A DNA stretch of 64,000 nt from Triticum aestivum (Eukaryota > Streptophyta > Magnoliopsida > Poales > Poaceae): positions 557,422,063-557,486,062 of the forward strand of contig NC_057802.1 in the NCBI RefSeq assembly GCF_018294505.1, given 5' to 3'. The notes below the pieces were generated by a model. The model was not told the origin of the DNA and searched no databases. It was given only the letters and a program-made list of their open reading frames with translations. The position numbers and the translations under genes are program-made. Shown in pieces: positions 23,031-35,186 of the stretch (within the stretch, counting starts at the first letter, position 1; every line of letters begins with the position of its first letter).

Positions 23031-24822
23031 GAGGGGACACATCAAAAGTACTCCAGTGTATAGAGCCTTGCCTCTATGGTAGGCCCCACATGGTTTGCCT
23101 CTTTTTTAACATAACGCATCAGGTTGCAAATTGTTTGTTCACCCGTGGTAGACGATCCTCCCTCAACCAAGTGGACAAGCAGTACACGGTCAAATTACCA
23201 CGTGGGCTGCCTTTTCGTATAGAAATGAGCTCCACCGTGTACCCGCGCGGGTGTGGTTGGTAAAGAGATGGGAGTACGTGTGCCGTGCGTGCACCTCTTC
23301 TCTTCCTGCATGTTCCCCACCTACGTGGGTGTGTGTGAGAGATACAAACCTAGACAAATAACTTGTGCGTTCGTGAGTGTTTTTTGTTTTTGGGGGGGAG
23401 GTTGATTTCGTGAATGTATTTGTGGGAATATGTGTCGATGACATCTCAAACAAAATTTTGCATGCAATGTGTGTGAAATGGAGGCCTGTCCATATCATAT
23501 ATAGAGGGTCGGGCGATCCACGATAAGAGAGGGAGGGGCCATAGATATCGATAGAGTCGAAGAGAGGATCAAGTGGGTGGGTGCGAGATCGATGAAGAGA
23601 GCCATCGAAATTGTGTGTGTGTGCAAGTCAAAGATATAGGGCGACTGACCTAGGTACCGGAATGTCAGAGGGCACAGGTCAAGTTTGTGTGTGGCAGGGA
23701 GACATGACTAGAGTGCTCGATGTATCAGTGTGTGTGTGTGCGAGGGGGTGGGGGGAGGGGTAGGCAGAGGCCTAACTATAGAGGTAGAACGACTCGTATA
23801 TGTGTTGACAAGGAGAGACCCAACTATGTCTTGAGGGAGATCGGTCGACATCCATACATAACTGAAGGACGGCAAATAGGATGGGACAGAGAGAGAGAGA
23901 GAGAGAGAGGAGAGAGGGAGGGAGAGGGGTAGAGTGCTGGATGGGTGATGAAGTTGCTTCTCGAAGATGGTGGGAGAGGCCTACTAGACAAACTGAGTGT
24001 GGAACTGCAATATTATCAATAAGAGTGGGGATGTGTTTATGTGTGTGCCTGTGCGTGATAGATTTGTCGGGACACATCCATGGATGATGAAGGGGAACCG
24101 TGTGTTTGGTATGCAAACCTAACTAGATCGATAGATCAATTGTTGTTTGTCGGAGGAAGGGAGAGACATAACTAATGAGGTAGATCGATCAACGCGTGGG
24201 AAAAACGAGTTATAAGGACCTAGCTAGCTATATGTATAGCGGGAGAACGGTCGGTGTATATCCATTTGTTAAGAGGAAAATAAGGCCCGGCGAGATGGAT
24301 AGACAGAGAGAATGGAGCTAGGAGGTGGTGCGAGAGGCCCAACTACTAGCTAGATAGGGGGAGGAGTGTGCAGTTGTGAGATCGATGAAAAGAGGGGCGA
24401 GAGTTTACACGTGTGTGGGACCGTATGAGAGACACGAGGCAAGGACACATAAAGGAGGAGATTGAAGGTGCGTGTGTATGTTGTAGGCAGACATCGCTGG
24501 AGAGGTTTATCGATTGGTGTGTGTCTGAAAGGAGTTGTGGAGACTGTGGGAGAACGACCTAAAGAAAAAAATGAATGTGCGCGATGGATAGAATGCTGAG
24601 GGAGGGGGAGGGCGAGGAGGGCATGTGCATGCATGAGAGAAGGTTAGTGGTAGCTACAAAGGTTAGAGGATTGTGTGGGTGTAAGAGACTAACAAAGATC
24701 ATAATTTGATATGAAAGTGGATTCATATATTTGAATAGGAGATCATTAGTGTTTTAAACATATGCATGCATGAATATAGCGGTGATACGCGTGTTGTGGT
24801 TTTGCACATGTTATACCATAAT
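23031..24822. other. GT/GA-rich low-complexity CACTA interior
   Basis: Recurrent GTGTGTGTG and GAGAGAG tracts (a GA run at 23886-23912) separated by words such as AGATCGAT. Reading frames on the minus strand are His/Thr/Ser-rich products of these tracts. I see no gene. Confidence 0.5.
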
Positions 24823-25035
24823 GTGATAATGCATGGCATTTGCAACTCACAACTAAATGTCGAACAATCTAAACCATACTATACATCGAACAATCTCACA
24901 TTTTATTTGAATTTGTGATAATGTGTGGCGTTTGCAGCTTACAACTAAATATCGAACAATCTAAACAATACTATATATCGAACATTCTCACTTTTTATTT
25001 GAATTTGTGGTAATTTGTGGTGTTTGCAACTCACA
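24823..25035. repeat. 92-bp tandem repeat, about 2.3 copies
   Basis: Units start near 24823, 24915 and 25007; shared words are GTGATAATG, ACAACTAAAT and TTTTATTTGAATTTGTG. Confidence 0.8.
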
Positions 25036-25987
25036 TCTTAATACTTGTAGGCGTAGGGGGCGGGGCACCATACATAATGTGATAAACACATTATACATAT
25101 GACACATGGTTTAGTTTGTGAAGATCTAGCTAGAGCTTGAAATGTACTATGATTTGAAATCAACATAAAGTGGATTCAAAAAATGGAGTTCGAGTTCATA
25201 TAGTACACATAGTTCATATGTAACTCGAGACTAATCATGTGGTGTGCTGTGAAGATAATACACAAATGATTGTTTAACTTGACAATAATGACGATTGTAG
25301 ATCTTATAAAAACAGAGAAACGAATTCAAACACTTTGAATTCACAACAATCATTATTGTAGATCTTATTCAAATAGAGAAACGAATTCAAATTTAGTTCA
25401 TATTGAAGCGGTAGTATATACGTTTGGAATGCACTAAAACGTTCATTTGAGTACTAGGTTGCATGCATTATACACGTAGCGAAATATTTTAATTGAACAT
25501 AACATGAATTCAAAGTTTTGAATGACATTTGTAGTGCGAATTGATTTGTTACAATACACGTTAGGCTTGTCCGGAAATTTCAACCCGCGCCTTGTTAGCC
25601 CGAAATATTTAAGATATATCTTTGTCTCGTTGTGCTCCGACAACTCCCTCCATCTCAACCTGCGCCTTGCTATTCCAAAATTACAACGCGCGCGAAAACT
25701 CCCACCTCCTGTGAAATCCCGACACGTGAAATGCCCGTGATACCCCTGAACCGAAAGAACCGCCTCAAATCGGTGGGGGTACTTTCGTAACTTACCCCAC
25801 ATTTCGGACAAGCGCGTCCCTAATCCATGGTTCCCCACTCCCATCCCATCCGCCCAACCATTCGTACACCGAGGCCGGGAAAACCCACGAAGCCCCACAC
25901 CCTCCTCTGGCCGCCACCCAACCGGAGCCTCTTCCCCGACGACGTCGTCCACAACAACTCCTCGACGTCCCTCATCCACCGTACCGG
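25036..25987. other. AT-rich spacer, then promoter-like GC-rich DNA
   Basis: Up to about 25500 it is AT-rich with a near-repeat (GTAGATCTTAT plus AGAGAAACGAATTCAAA at about 25298 and 25358). From 25700 it turns GC-rich with CCCACC/ACACGTG words, upstream of the exon starting at 25988. No clear TATA box. Confidence 0.45.
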
Positions 25988-26475
25988 ATGAGGATCCGTC
26001 GTCGATCTGGTCGTCCCGCTGGTTCAGCCACCCCGTCCTCCACCTCCAAGGAGCTGCCCCGACGTTCCCCTCGTCTTTCGCGCCACCTCCATTCCCACAC
26101 CGCCGTATTCACCTGCACCACCGGAAGAGCATCATCATTACCGTTTCCTCGGATGAAGCTGTGGCCTAATCGGCGCCACCAAAGAGGTTGTACACTAATC
26201 GCCGCATTTTCTTCTTGATTCGATCTCACGGTGCTGCCGACGCTCGGTCCCGAGCCGACACGGCGTGGCTCCATCCACGGCGGCGTCACCGGCCACTTCC
26301 TCCACGGCGTCGCTCCCTTGGCGGCGACGTCCACATCAGTAGGAGCTGCTGCTGCTTTAGCTCTCGCTCGTGCTGCTGCTCTGCTCTTGGTCTCGGTCCC
26401 CTGCCTGGTCTGCTCTTGCTCTTGCTCGCACTGCTGCTCTCGCTCTTGCTCTTGCTTGCGATGCTGCTCCGATTT

Positions 26476-27124
26476 AGCTACACTTCAGTCGACTGAATCG
26501 ACTTTTGGGTCAGTCGATTTTCAGGGGGTGGGGGGCTCGCCGGAGTTAAGGAAGAACCAGCCGCAGTGGGGAGGGGGGCTCGCCNNNNNNNNNNNNNNNN
26601 NNNNNNNNNNNNNNNNNNNNNNNNNNNNNNNNNNNNNNNNNNNNNNNNNNNNNNNNNNNNNNNNNNNNNNNNNNNNNNNNNNNNNNNNNNNNNNNNNNNN
26701 NNNNNNNNNNNNNNNNNNNNNNNNNNNNNNNNNNNNNNNNNNNNNNNNNNNNNNNNNNNNNNNNNNNNNNNNNNNNNNNNNNNNNNNNNNNNNNNNNNNN
26801 NNNNNNNNNNNNNNNNNNNNNNNNNNNGGTCGCCGGTGGTGGTGGGGTGGTGGCGTGGCGATCGCCGGAGAAAAAGCTCGGCACGGGGTGGGGGGGTAGA
26901 GGGATGGCCGGGGCAGCGGCGGACCGGCGGTGGGGAGTGTTTTTGGGGCGGGCGGGGCGGCACACCGCCGGCCGTGGGCGGCGGGGGGCGGCTGTTTGGC
27001 CGGTGGTTGCTGGCGGCTCAGGGGGGTGGACGTTGAAGATGAACTGCAGGCCCTTGATTTCGTATCCAACGGCTGCAAAATCGACTGACCAGAGATGAAA
27101 AAATCAGTCGACTGACGTGTAGCT
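26476..27124. mobile_element. Inverted-repeat insertion (about 650 bp with an N gap) in the first intron
   Basis: The left arm 26476-26524 (AGCTACACTTCAGTCGACTG...) and right arm 27073-27124 (...CAGTCGACTGACGTGTAGCT) are inverted copies about 50 bp long. The centre is G-rich and contains the N gap 26585-26827. A long-TIR MITE or Mutator-like element is likely. No convincing TSD is visible. Confidence 0.55.
26585..26827. other. Assembly gap (243 N)
   Basis: A run of N; frames crossing it are not interpretable. Confidence 1.
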
Positions 27125-27137
27125 TCACCTCTAGTGC

Positions 27138-27238
27138 GTTCAGTTTCGACAGTAAAATTCAGTTTCGACAGCAAAATTCAGTTTCGACAGTTAAGTTCAG
27201 TTTCAACAGTTAAATTCAGTTTTGACACTTAAGTTCAT
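27138..27238. repeat. About 20-bp tandem repeat, five copies
   Basis: Units of the type TTCAGTTTCGACAGTAAAA, progressively degenerate to the right. Confidence 0.85.
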
Positions 27239-28699
27239 AGATGTGCGGCTGATGTATACATCTACCACTTTGTGGTTATGTATTTTACGTCATCTATTGG
27301 AGATGCTATTAGAATTCCACTCAGGTTAACGTTGCCTCTCTTGTCTTGCTTCAGCCTCGGCGTCGTACAACTCACCGGAGCTGCTCCAACGACGAAACCC
27401 TCCATCACAACGGAGCATTACCTCGGGCTCCATCTCCAGATGCCTAAGATCTTCTTCCCCTCCTCCGACAGCCAAGTCTGCTAGAGCATCCTCACTGGCC
27501 AACCCAATCACGCTGAGATCGACATGGCTTCGCCAAAGAGGTTGTCCACTTCTTCTGGTTTGACTTAATCTCACCATGCTTGTTTGCATCCTGTGATCTT
27601 CCAATTCTTGTGAACCAAACACCCAGATTGGCAAAAATCATGTGTTTTTAAATTCTCTGTTTTGCACGTGCATTCCTATCCTATTCCTGTCTATTTCCTA
27701 TCCTTGCATTGTTAGAATCCTCAAATTCAAACAAGCCCTTACAAAATTACTTTTGTTACAGATATGTGTCAAAGAAAACCTTGTGTGGTTTGTCCTGCTC
27801 CTGTGGTGCTGTGTTCCACCCCAGCTCAGCTGCTCCAACGACTGAAGGGTTCACCACAGCAGGGATCCGCTCTCCAGACTATCTTTCGCCGCCTCAGATC
27901 TTCTTCCCCGCCGCCGGCAGCCACGACAACTGCATTACCATCATCAACTGAGCAGATGACCTTGAGGACTACTCGGGTCCGCAAGAGAGGTCACACTCTT
28001 CCGTGTCTGCTTACGTTATGCATCGCTTAATATGATGACATGCTACTTTATCGTCGTGTTCACCTATTAGACTCCAACTCAGGTCCAAACTTATGCTGAA
28101 ACTTGAGTTTTTAAATGGTTGTGAGGTACATATTGGGGCAGCAATCAGTACTATCTGTCTACTATCTGGTTAATCTCGGGTGTCTACTATGAGTTTCATG
28201 TTGGGTGCAAACAAACATTAAAGGAGCCATTATCTGTATTTTTTAACTAAAGCTATTATCTGCCTGCTATCATGGGTTTTGGGTCTATCCACAGTTTGCT
28301 ACCTTCACTCTGGATTTGTGCATGCACTCCTTACATAATCTCACTATGTTTTATTCCTATGCATGTCAGTTATTGTACACAATGGAACCGAACATGTAGA
28401 GCAAAAGAGACGAGCCTTGCGTGGCAATAAAATTTCATGCAGACGTCGCTCCATGGTGGGCGCAAAGGAAGCCCCCCTCCACCCATTTCGGATCATAATC
28501 AAGAGGAAGATAACTGTTCTGAGGGGGACTCAGAAGCAGAAGACCACTCCTATTTACCCCATGAGGTATTCGCTCTAACTTGCCATACTGATGTTGGTAA
28601 TATCATGCATATGGTGCCTTGCATTGCTCACTGTATACATCAAAGATGTCATCTGCTTAGTTTAGACATGCTTTGTGTCAATGCCATCTGTTTAGTTTC

Positions 28700-30130
28700 T
28701 TTATCGTATATGTGAATCATGCAATGCCATCTTGTTTAGCCAGGCATCATATATGTGAATTTTGCAATGCCACCCTGGTTAGCCAATCATCTTATATGTG
28801 AATTATATCATGACATCATTTTTTTATTATGTGTTAAATTTGTCAACAATTTTAGTACATTCAATTAATCTTCCTGTGCATCAGCCATTCGACATGGTCA
28901 TGGAAAATCTGGAGTGGAAACAAGGTCTTCAGAGCAGACAATGCTATCTGACGAAGCGCATGTCTTGCTGGTTACAGATAGCTCCTCAAAGGAGGATTCA
29001 GAGACAGATGACCAGTCCTATTCCCCCCCCCCCGAGGTGCATGCTCTAACTTGGCAGGGTTATGTTGCTCATATCGTGCGTATGGTATGTTGCATTGCTA
29101 TGTCATTTGCTTAGTTTAGACATGATTTGCGTGAATGCCACCTGTTTAGTGTCTAATTACCATATATGTGAATTATGCAATGCCATCTTGTTGGAAGACA
29201 TTATATATGTGAATTATGCAATGCTATCTTGTTTCAAGGCATTATATATGTGAATTATGCAATGCTATGCTGTTTAGCCAAGCGTCATATATGTGAATTA
29301 TATCATGCCGTCCTTTTTTTATTTCTTATTGCTTTTGTCAACAATGTTTGTATATTCAACTGCCCTTCCTATGCATCAGCCATTTGAATTGGTGATGGAG
29401 AAATTTGGAGTGAAAACAAGGTCTTCAGAGTAGACAATGCTACCTACTGAAGCAGATATGTTACTGGTTATAGATAGCTCTTCAGAGGAGGATGTAGAGG
29501 CAGATGACCAGTCCTATTATCCCCCTGAGGTGTACGCTCAAACTTGGCAGGGTTATATTACTCATATCATGCATATGTTGTATTGCAATGCTTAGTTTTT
29601 ACATCATATACACGATATTGAATGCCTTCTCCTTAGTTGACACATCATATATGCGATTGCCCTCTGCTCACTTCCTTAGTATATAAATCATATATTTGAA
29701 TTATATCATGCCATGATGTTTACATAGACAGCATGTATCTGAATTATGGCATGCCAACCCATTTTCTAAAGACATAATATAGTTATATCATCTCATCCTG
29801 TTTACATAGCCATCATATTTTGAATTATGTCACATAGTCATCATATTTTGAATTATGTCATTCTATCCGTGAATTATATCATGCCATCATGTTTCCATCG
29901 ACGGCATGTTTGTGATTTATGGCATGCCAGCCACTTTAATAGACACATCGTATAGTTATATCATGTCATCCTGTTTACATAGTCATCATAGTTTGAAGTA
30001 TGCCATTCTATCCTGTTTAGTTAGCTATCATACATGTGAAATTGTGTCATGCTATCCTGTTTAATTAGCCATCATATATTTGAAATTTTGTCCTGCTATT
30101 CTGTTTGGTTAGACAACATAAATGTGAATT
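28700..30130. repeat. Intronic 35-40-bp repeats between duplicated exons
   Basis: Variants of ATATATGTGAATTATGCAAT followed by GCCATCTTGTTTAGCCA recur about fifteen times between the second-module exons. The starts of the introns (GCTCTAACTTGGCAGGGTT) are also shared, so exon and intron were amplified together. Confidence 0.75.
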
Positions 30131-31446
30131 ATTTCATGCCCTGTTTTCTTCCCTACTATCCATTGCACCTGTCTATCTTACAATGTCTGTACATTCAATT
30201 ACTTTTCTTGTTTATCAGCCATTTCAATTGGAGGGGATGATGGCAGTATCTGTGGGAGTAAAAACACGGTCTTCAGAAAAGATCGTGCTACCTTTCGATG
30301 GATATAGAACCACGGTTGTACTTGCCCAAGAACCAGCCCCACCACACATAACCCAGACTCATGCAGATTGTACCCCTACCCAGTTGGAGAGAGAACCAGC
30401 TACACCCCTTCTAACCCCAACCCCAGCAGATAGTAACCCAGTTCCCGTTGACACACCACCGTCTCCACCACAGAGCACCCAAACACGATCAGTTAGTAAG
30501 GCAACTGCAGTGCCCAAAGTACGAGGACCACCACTCCGAACCCCAAGTCAACGCTTAAAGCAGAAGAAGAATTGTTCTCTGGTCAGGTTCCGTAGCTATG
30601 GTTCATACTACTTTGCTCTTGCATCACTGTATTTACTCATACCAACTAATTTCAAGTTTGAAGGATGCAATTGAAACTCCAATGGCACAATAGGTATGTT
30701 CTAAACCTGTTTCTTTAACGTGTTTGCTGTTGTAACTTGCTCTATGTTGATTTCAGTTTCAATTGAATAAACAGTAATGTTCTCATGCCATGCACATTAC
30801 AAGTGTTCTTATTGCTGTGTAGTTTCCCACACTTATATTCTGTCTATGCTGCTTTGTCTTAAATAGATATGATTCGAACTATATCTATCTTGATTTGGCA
30901 ACATAAACTAGAATGATATAGACCATACAGTGACCATACTACATAGATATATGTTTGTTTCATGTTGTTATCCTGTCCACCTTACTACTGAACTGGTTTA
31001 CCAAAATGAGTTTCATATACTACATTGTAAACCTGTGATGTGTTTGTTTGTTTCCCTTTTAGAACACGGGTGAAATATTGGAGAAGAGTACCCCGTTATG
31101 CAATGGTAAAGGAAGTAATGCAGATAAGGTTCAAGATAGTGAGACATCCCCAAAGTCCTGTCTTGATGTAGTGTTCGAGTTACTGGCTACTACTGCTGGC
31201 ACCAGCTCTTTGAACTCGCTGCCTGAATCAGTTCGGCTTCTTGAGTCTCAACTTCAAGTGGAAAGACATCGATCAGATGTTATGCGACAGGAAGCCGAAG
31301 GACTGAGGATGTCCCTGCAGAATTCAGATGCATACTTTCTAGTGCAATAGCAAGTGCTGGAGGCTTTAAGCGCAAAACAAGAGAAAGTTAATAAGCTTGC
31401 TAAGCATCTTGCCAGCATTATGAGTACCCAGGATATTTTTTCTTGA

Positions 31447-31690
31447 GCTCTTCTGAAGTGGTTTCAGTTCTGGACTTGTTTTGCTGCGGCGTTTATATGC
31501 TGCTTTGTTCCCTATATTTGCACTTGTGGCGAACTTTGATGCCAAGTGGACGTAATATGTGTAATAGCCGTGATAGCCTAGCGTAAGCTGCTTGCTTATT
31601 TATTTCCGTTGTCTTGTTTATTTGTTTTCTTGTAGTCAGTGCAGCTCTTTTTCTGCGGTTTGCTAGTGGCCGAAATAACCTATTTTTAAA
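31447..31690 (+). other. Probable 3' untranslated region of the CACTA gene
   Basis: Follows the stop at 31444-31446; T-rich, with TTGTTTATTTGTTTTCTTG near 31615. No gene. Confidence 0.4.
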
Positions 31691-32430
31691 AACTAGGCCA
31701 CATTAACAATGGGCTACATATTTGCTGTAGTTAACATGGGCTTCCTACGGGCCGTAGAAACAATGGGCCTTCTAAGGGCCATAAAAACAATGGGCCTTCT
31801 ATGGGGCGTAGACCCAATGGGCCTTCTACGGGCCATAACATCAATGGGCCTTCTACGGGCCGTATGATCGGTTGGCCAAACATGGGCCAATAACAGACCA
31901 CATTATGGCCGTAAATGGGCTAGAGTTGAAATCATCCGTTCATGGGCCGACCATAATGGGCCGTCGTTAATAGGCCGTATTTGATGACGCTATGAAAAGG
32001 ACCCAACGTATTAACGGGCCACAAACGGGCCGACTGTAACCACGGGCTGTATTTGGCCCACAAGCAGAAAATGATAGTAACGGGCCGAAAGTAAACTAAT
32101 GCTGCAAATGAGCCCAAGAATAAATGGGCCCTGAGAAGGCCGAAAGATAACATGGGCTGGAAACGGCCCAACGGAATAATGGGCCATTAATGGGTACAAA
32201 GTGATACACTGTTCATTACGGGCCAGTTTTACCACGGGCCATTAATGGGCCGAGGGTTACTAAGGGCCTCATATGGGCCAAAAGACGTCATGGGCCATAC
32301 ATGGGCCGGAAGTTAAAACTGGCTGGAATTATATTGGACGGCACAGATGACACTACTGGGCCTAATTCGGATAGGCCGTAAATGGGCCCTGGGTTAGCGG
32401 GCTGTAAATGGGCTATACGCGAACAGGCCG
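31690..32430. repeat. Right subterminal repeat array (AATGGGCC core)
   Basis: The core AATGGGCC/GGCCCATT recurs in both orientations some twenty times, in places as regular units of about 30 bp (AATGGGCCTTCTACGGGCC near 31770-31860). It differs from the left array. Confidence 0.8.
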
Positions 32431-32916
32431 TTAACAGGCTTGCCGTGGGCCGGCCCGCCACCTTTTGACCAAGTCAAACGGGCCGGCCTTTTCACAGGAA
32501 TGGGCCTCTGTTTGTCTGGGCCACGTGTCGACGTATCATAGGCGCTTTGGGTCCAATGAGTGGATGACATCTGTCCCAACGGTGAGCTGACACGTGTTTC
32601 CTCCAGCCAATGATGATTTTACACGTGGAAAATCCCCATTTGTCGGGGCTGTTAACGGGTTATCGGATCCAAAACCGGACCCGATAGCTTAATAACGTGC
32701 CAATACGGTGGATGCCACGTGTCGGTCACCCTTGACGAAAGCACTTCTATGACGCGCGATTTATCGTCATGGACGTGGACACTTCCGTGATGATAAGTTT
32801 GGTAATGTCATGGAACACTTCTACGACAGCAAAGGTATGACTATCTTGATTCTGTCATAAATTTGTCATGGATGTACATGCATGACAGAAAACGTGACCT
32901 ACTGTGACAAACACGT

Positions 32917-32946
32917 ATCATCACGGAAGTGTATTTTTTTGTAGTG
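32917..32946 (-). repeat. Right terminal inverted repeat of the CACTA element
   Basis: The minus strand starts CACTACAAAAAAATACACTT at 32946, matching the left end at 8840 with about three differences in 26 positions. Confidence 0.88.
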
Positions 32947-33534
32947 AAAGAGAGAGAAGAAGCCATCTAGCTAACAACTATGGACCCGAAGGTCTGTGGT
33001 AAACTACTCACACATCATCGGAGAGGCTATGGTATGATGTAGAAGCCCTCTGTGATCTCCCCCTCCGACGGAGCGCCGGAAAAGGCCCCAAGATGGGATC
33101 TCACGGGTACAAAAGGTTGTGGCGGTGGAAATAGGGTTTCGTGGTGCTATTGGATGTTCTCGGGGTATATGAGTATATATAGGCGAAAGAAGTAGGTCAG
33201 TGGAGCCATGAGGGGCCCACGAGGGTGGGGGGCGCGCCCTCCTAACTCGTGGCCGCCTCGTTGCTTCCTTGATGTCTACTCCAAGTCTCCTGGATTGCGT
33301 TTGTTCCAAAAATAACTCCCGCAAAGGTTTCATTCCGTATGGATTCCGTTTGATATTCCTTTTCTGCGAAACACTGAAATAGGCAAAAAAACAAAAATTT
33401 GCATTGGGCCTTTGGTTAGTAAGTTAGTCCCAAAAATAATATAAAAAGGTATATTAAAGTCCATTAAACATCCAAAATAGATAATATAATAGCATGGAAC
33501 AATAAAAAATTATAGATATGTGGGAGACGTATCA
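32947..33534 (-). repeat. 5' LTR of element A, distal part
   Basis: Continues the LTR after the AAA duplication and reaches the LTR start (minus strand TGATACGTCTCC) at 33534. A TATATATA promoter run lies near 33174-33181. Confidence 0.88.
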
Positions 33535-33954
33535 GTGGGCACCCCATAGACACACAAGTTGATCATTGATCCCTTAGCCGTGTGCGGTGCCCTCCTCCAC
33601 CATAATCCACCTCGGTCATATCATCATAGTGCTTAGCCGAAGCCCTGTGATGGTAGCATCATCATCACCGTCATCACGCCGTCGTGCTGACGAAGCTCTC
33701 CCTCGACACTCTGCTGGATCGTGAGTTCGTGGGACGTCACCGAGCCGAATGTGTACAGATCGCGGAGGTGCCGTACTTTCGGTACTAAGATCGGTCGATC
33801 GTGAAGAAGTACGACTACATCAACCGCGTTGTCATAATGCTTCCACTTACGGTCTACGATGGTACGTAGACAACACTCTTCCCTCTCGTTGCTATGGATC
33901 ACCATGATCTTGCGCATGCGTAGGTTTTTTTTTAAATTGCTATGTTCCCCAACA
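33535..33954 (+). repeat. Copia 5' LTR, right part
   Basis: Matches the 3' LTR from about 40656 (CACCCCATAGACACACAAG) to 40748 and continues to the LTR end GTTCCCCAACA at 33954, a portion missing from the 3' LTR. Confidence 0.85.
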
Positions 33955-35186
33955 GTGGCATCCGAGCCAGGTTTATGCATAGATGTTATATCCATGAGTA
34001 GAACACAAAGGAGTTGTGGGCATGGGTATATACATATTGCTTGCCGTCACTAGTTGATTCTTGATTCAGCGGTATTGTTGGATGAAGCGGCCCCGACCAA
34101 CATTACGCGTACGCTTACGCGAGACTGGTTCTACCGACGTGCTTCGCACATAGGTGGCTGGTGGGTGTCAGTTTCTCCAACTTTAGTTGAATCGGATTCA
34201 ATTAACATGGTTCTTTCTGAAGATCAAAAAGCAATCACTATACCGCATTGTGGTTTTTGATGCGTCGGTAAGAACGGTACTTGCTCAGCCGTAGCAGCCA
34301 CAAAAAACTTGCAACAACTAAGTAGAGGACGTCTATCTTGTTTTTGCAGGGCATGCTGTGATGTGATATGGTCAAGACATGATGATAAATTTTATTGTAT
34401 GCGATGATCATGTTTTGTAACACAGTTATCGGCAACTGGGAGGAGCCATATGGTTGTCGCTTTATTGTATGAAATGCAATCGCCATGTAATTGCTTTACT
34501 TTATCACTAAGTGGTAGCAATAGTCATAGAAGCAATAGTTGGCGAGACGACAACGATGCTTTGATGGAGATCAAGGTGTCAAGCCGGTGATGATGGTGAT
34601 CATGACGGTGCTTTGAAGATGGAGATCAAAGGCACAAGATGATGATGGCCATATCATATCACTTATATTGATTGCATGTGATGTTTATCCTTTATGCATC
34701 TTATTTTGCTTAGTTCGGCGGTAGCATTATAAGATGATCTCTCCCTAAATTTCAAGGTATAAGTGTTCTCCCTGAGTATGCACCGTTGCTACAGTTCGTC
34801 GTGCCGAGACACCACGTGATGATCGGGTGTGATAAGCTCTACATTCACATACAACGGGGGAAAGCCAGTTTTGCACACGCAGAATACTCAGGTTAAACTT
34901 GACGAGCCTAGCATATGCAGATATGACCTCGGAACACTGAGACCGAAAGGTCGAACGTGAATCATACAGTAGATATGATCAACATAGTGATGTTCACCAT
35001 TGAAAACTACTCCATCTCACGTGATGATCAGACATGGTTTAGTTTATATGGATCACGTGATCACTTAGATGATTAGAGAGATGTCTATCTAAGTGGGAGT
35101 TCATAAGTAATTTGATTAATTGAACTTTAATTTATCATGAACTTAGTACCTGATAGTATTTTGCATGTATATGTTGTTGTAGATAG
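33955..35186 (+). other. Copia primer-binding site and untranslated leader
   Basis: TGGCATCCGAGCC directly follows the LTR (33956-33968), a variant of the initiator-Met tRNA primer site of Copia elements. The remaining 1.2 kb has no supported ORF and leads to the gag ATG at 35187. Confidence 0.75.

Larger units (their letters stand above)
25988..31446 (+). pseudogene. Multi-exon CACTA gene (TNPA-like candidate) with duplicated exon modules
   Basis: The first exon starts MRIRRRSGRPAG at 25988 and ends in a donor at 26186. A module with LRSSSPPP and ending (R/K)QR or RKR before GT appears as three exons: within 25988-26186, about 27380-27540 and about 27825-27989. A second module (KTRSSEQTML, TDSSS, acidic, ending PPEV) appears as four exons: 28370-28565, 28885-29035, 29380-29529, 30219-30581, most after CAG/CCATT-type acceptors and with GAG/GT-type donors. 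The last exon, 31063-31446, is coiled-coil-like (SVRLLESQLQVERHRSD; VNKLAKHLASIM). In-frame TAGs at 29431-29433 and 31348-31350, and a gap in the first intron, make this copy probably defective. The position near the right end and the coiled coil fit the accessory DNA-binding protein of CACTA elements, but that is inference; no named domain was recognised. Confidence 0.5.
8840..32946 (+). mobile_element. CACTA DNA transposon, 24.1 kb (Jorge-like; non-autonomous or decayed)
   Basis: Starts CACTACAAAAAAA and ends TTTTTTTGTAGTG, an inverted terminal repeat, and is flanked by a 3-bp TSD AAA (8837-8839 and 32947-32949). All are hallmarks of the CACTA (En/Spm) superfamily. Subterminal repeat arrays lie at both ends (9340-12030 and 31690-32430). 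The interior holds two gene-like loci with duplicated exons, a captured Copia gag fragment and several MITEs. I could not find a TNP2-type transposase, so it is probably non-autonomous or decayed. Jorge-like is a tentative name; part of the interior is an N gap. Confidence 0.9.
1096..33534 (-). mobile_element. Athila-lineage Ty3/Gypsy element A (non-autonomous, Sabrina/WHAM-like), interrupted by a CACTA
   Basis: A complete minus-strand element: 5' LTR 33534-32947 plus 8839-7861, internal region 7860-2679, 3' LTR 2678-1096. LTR ends are TG...CA and the two LTRs are close in length (about 1,583 and 1,567 bp without the nested CACTA). The primer-binding site is complementary to the 3' end of tRNA-Asp, which is characteristic of Athila-like elements. 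Only gag and protease are encoded; there is no reverse transcriptase, RNase H or integrase, so it must have been mobilised in trans. The family name is from memory and tentative. Confidence 0.85.

Noticed and set aside
23190..24634. Minus-strand His/Thr-rich frames at 23-24.6 kb
   Set aside because: By-products of GT and GA microsatellite-like tracts; no codon structure.
26231..27174. Frames of up to 222 codons around 26.6 kb
   Set aside because: They mostly span the N gap and low-complexity CT/G-rich sequence.
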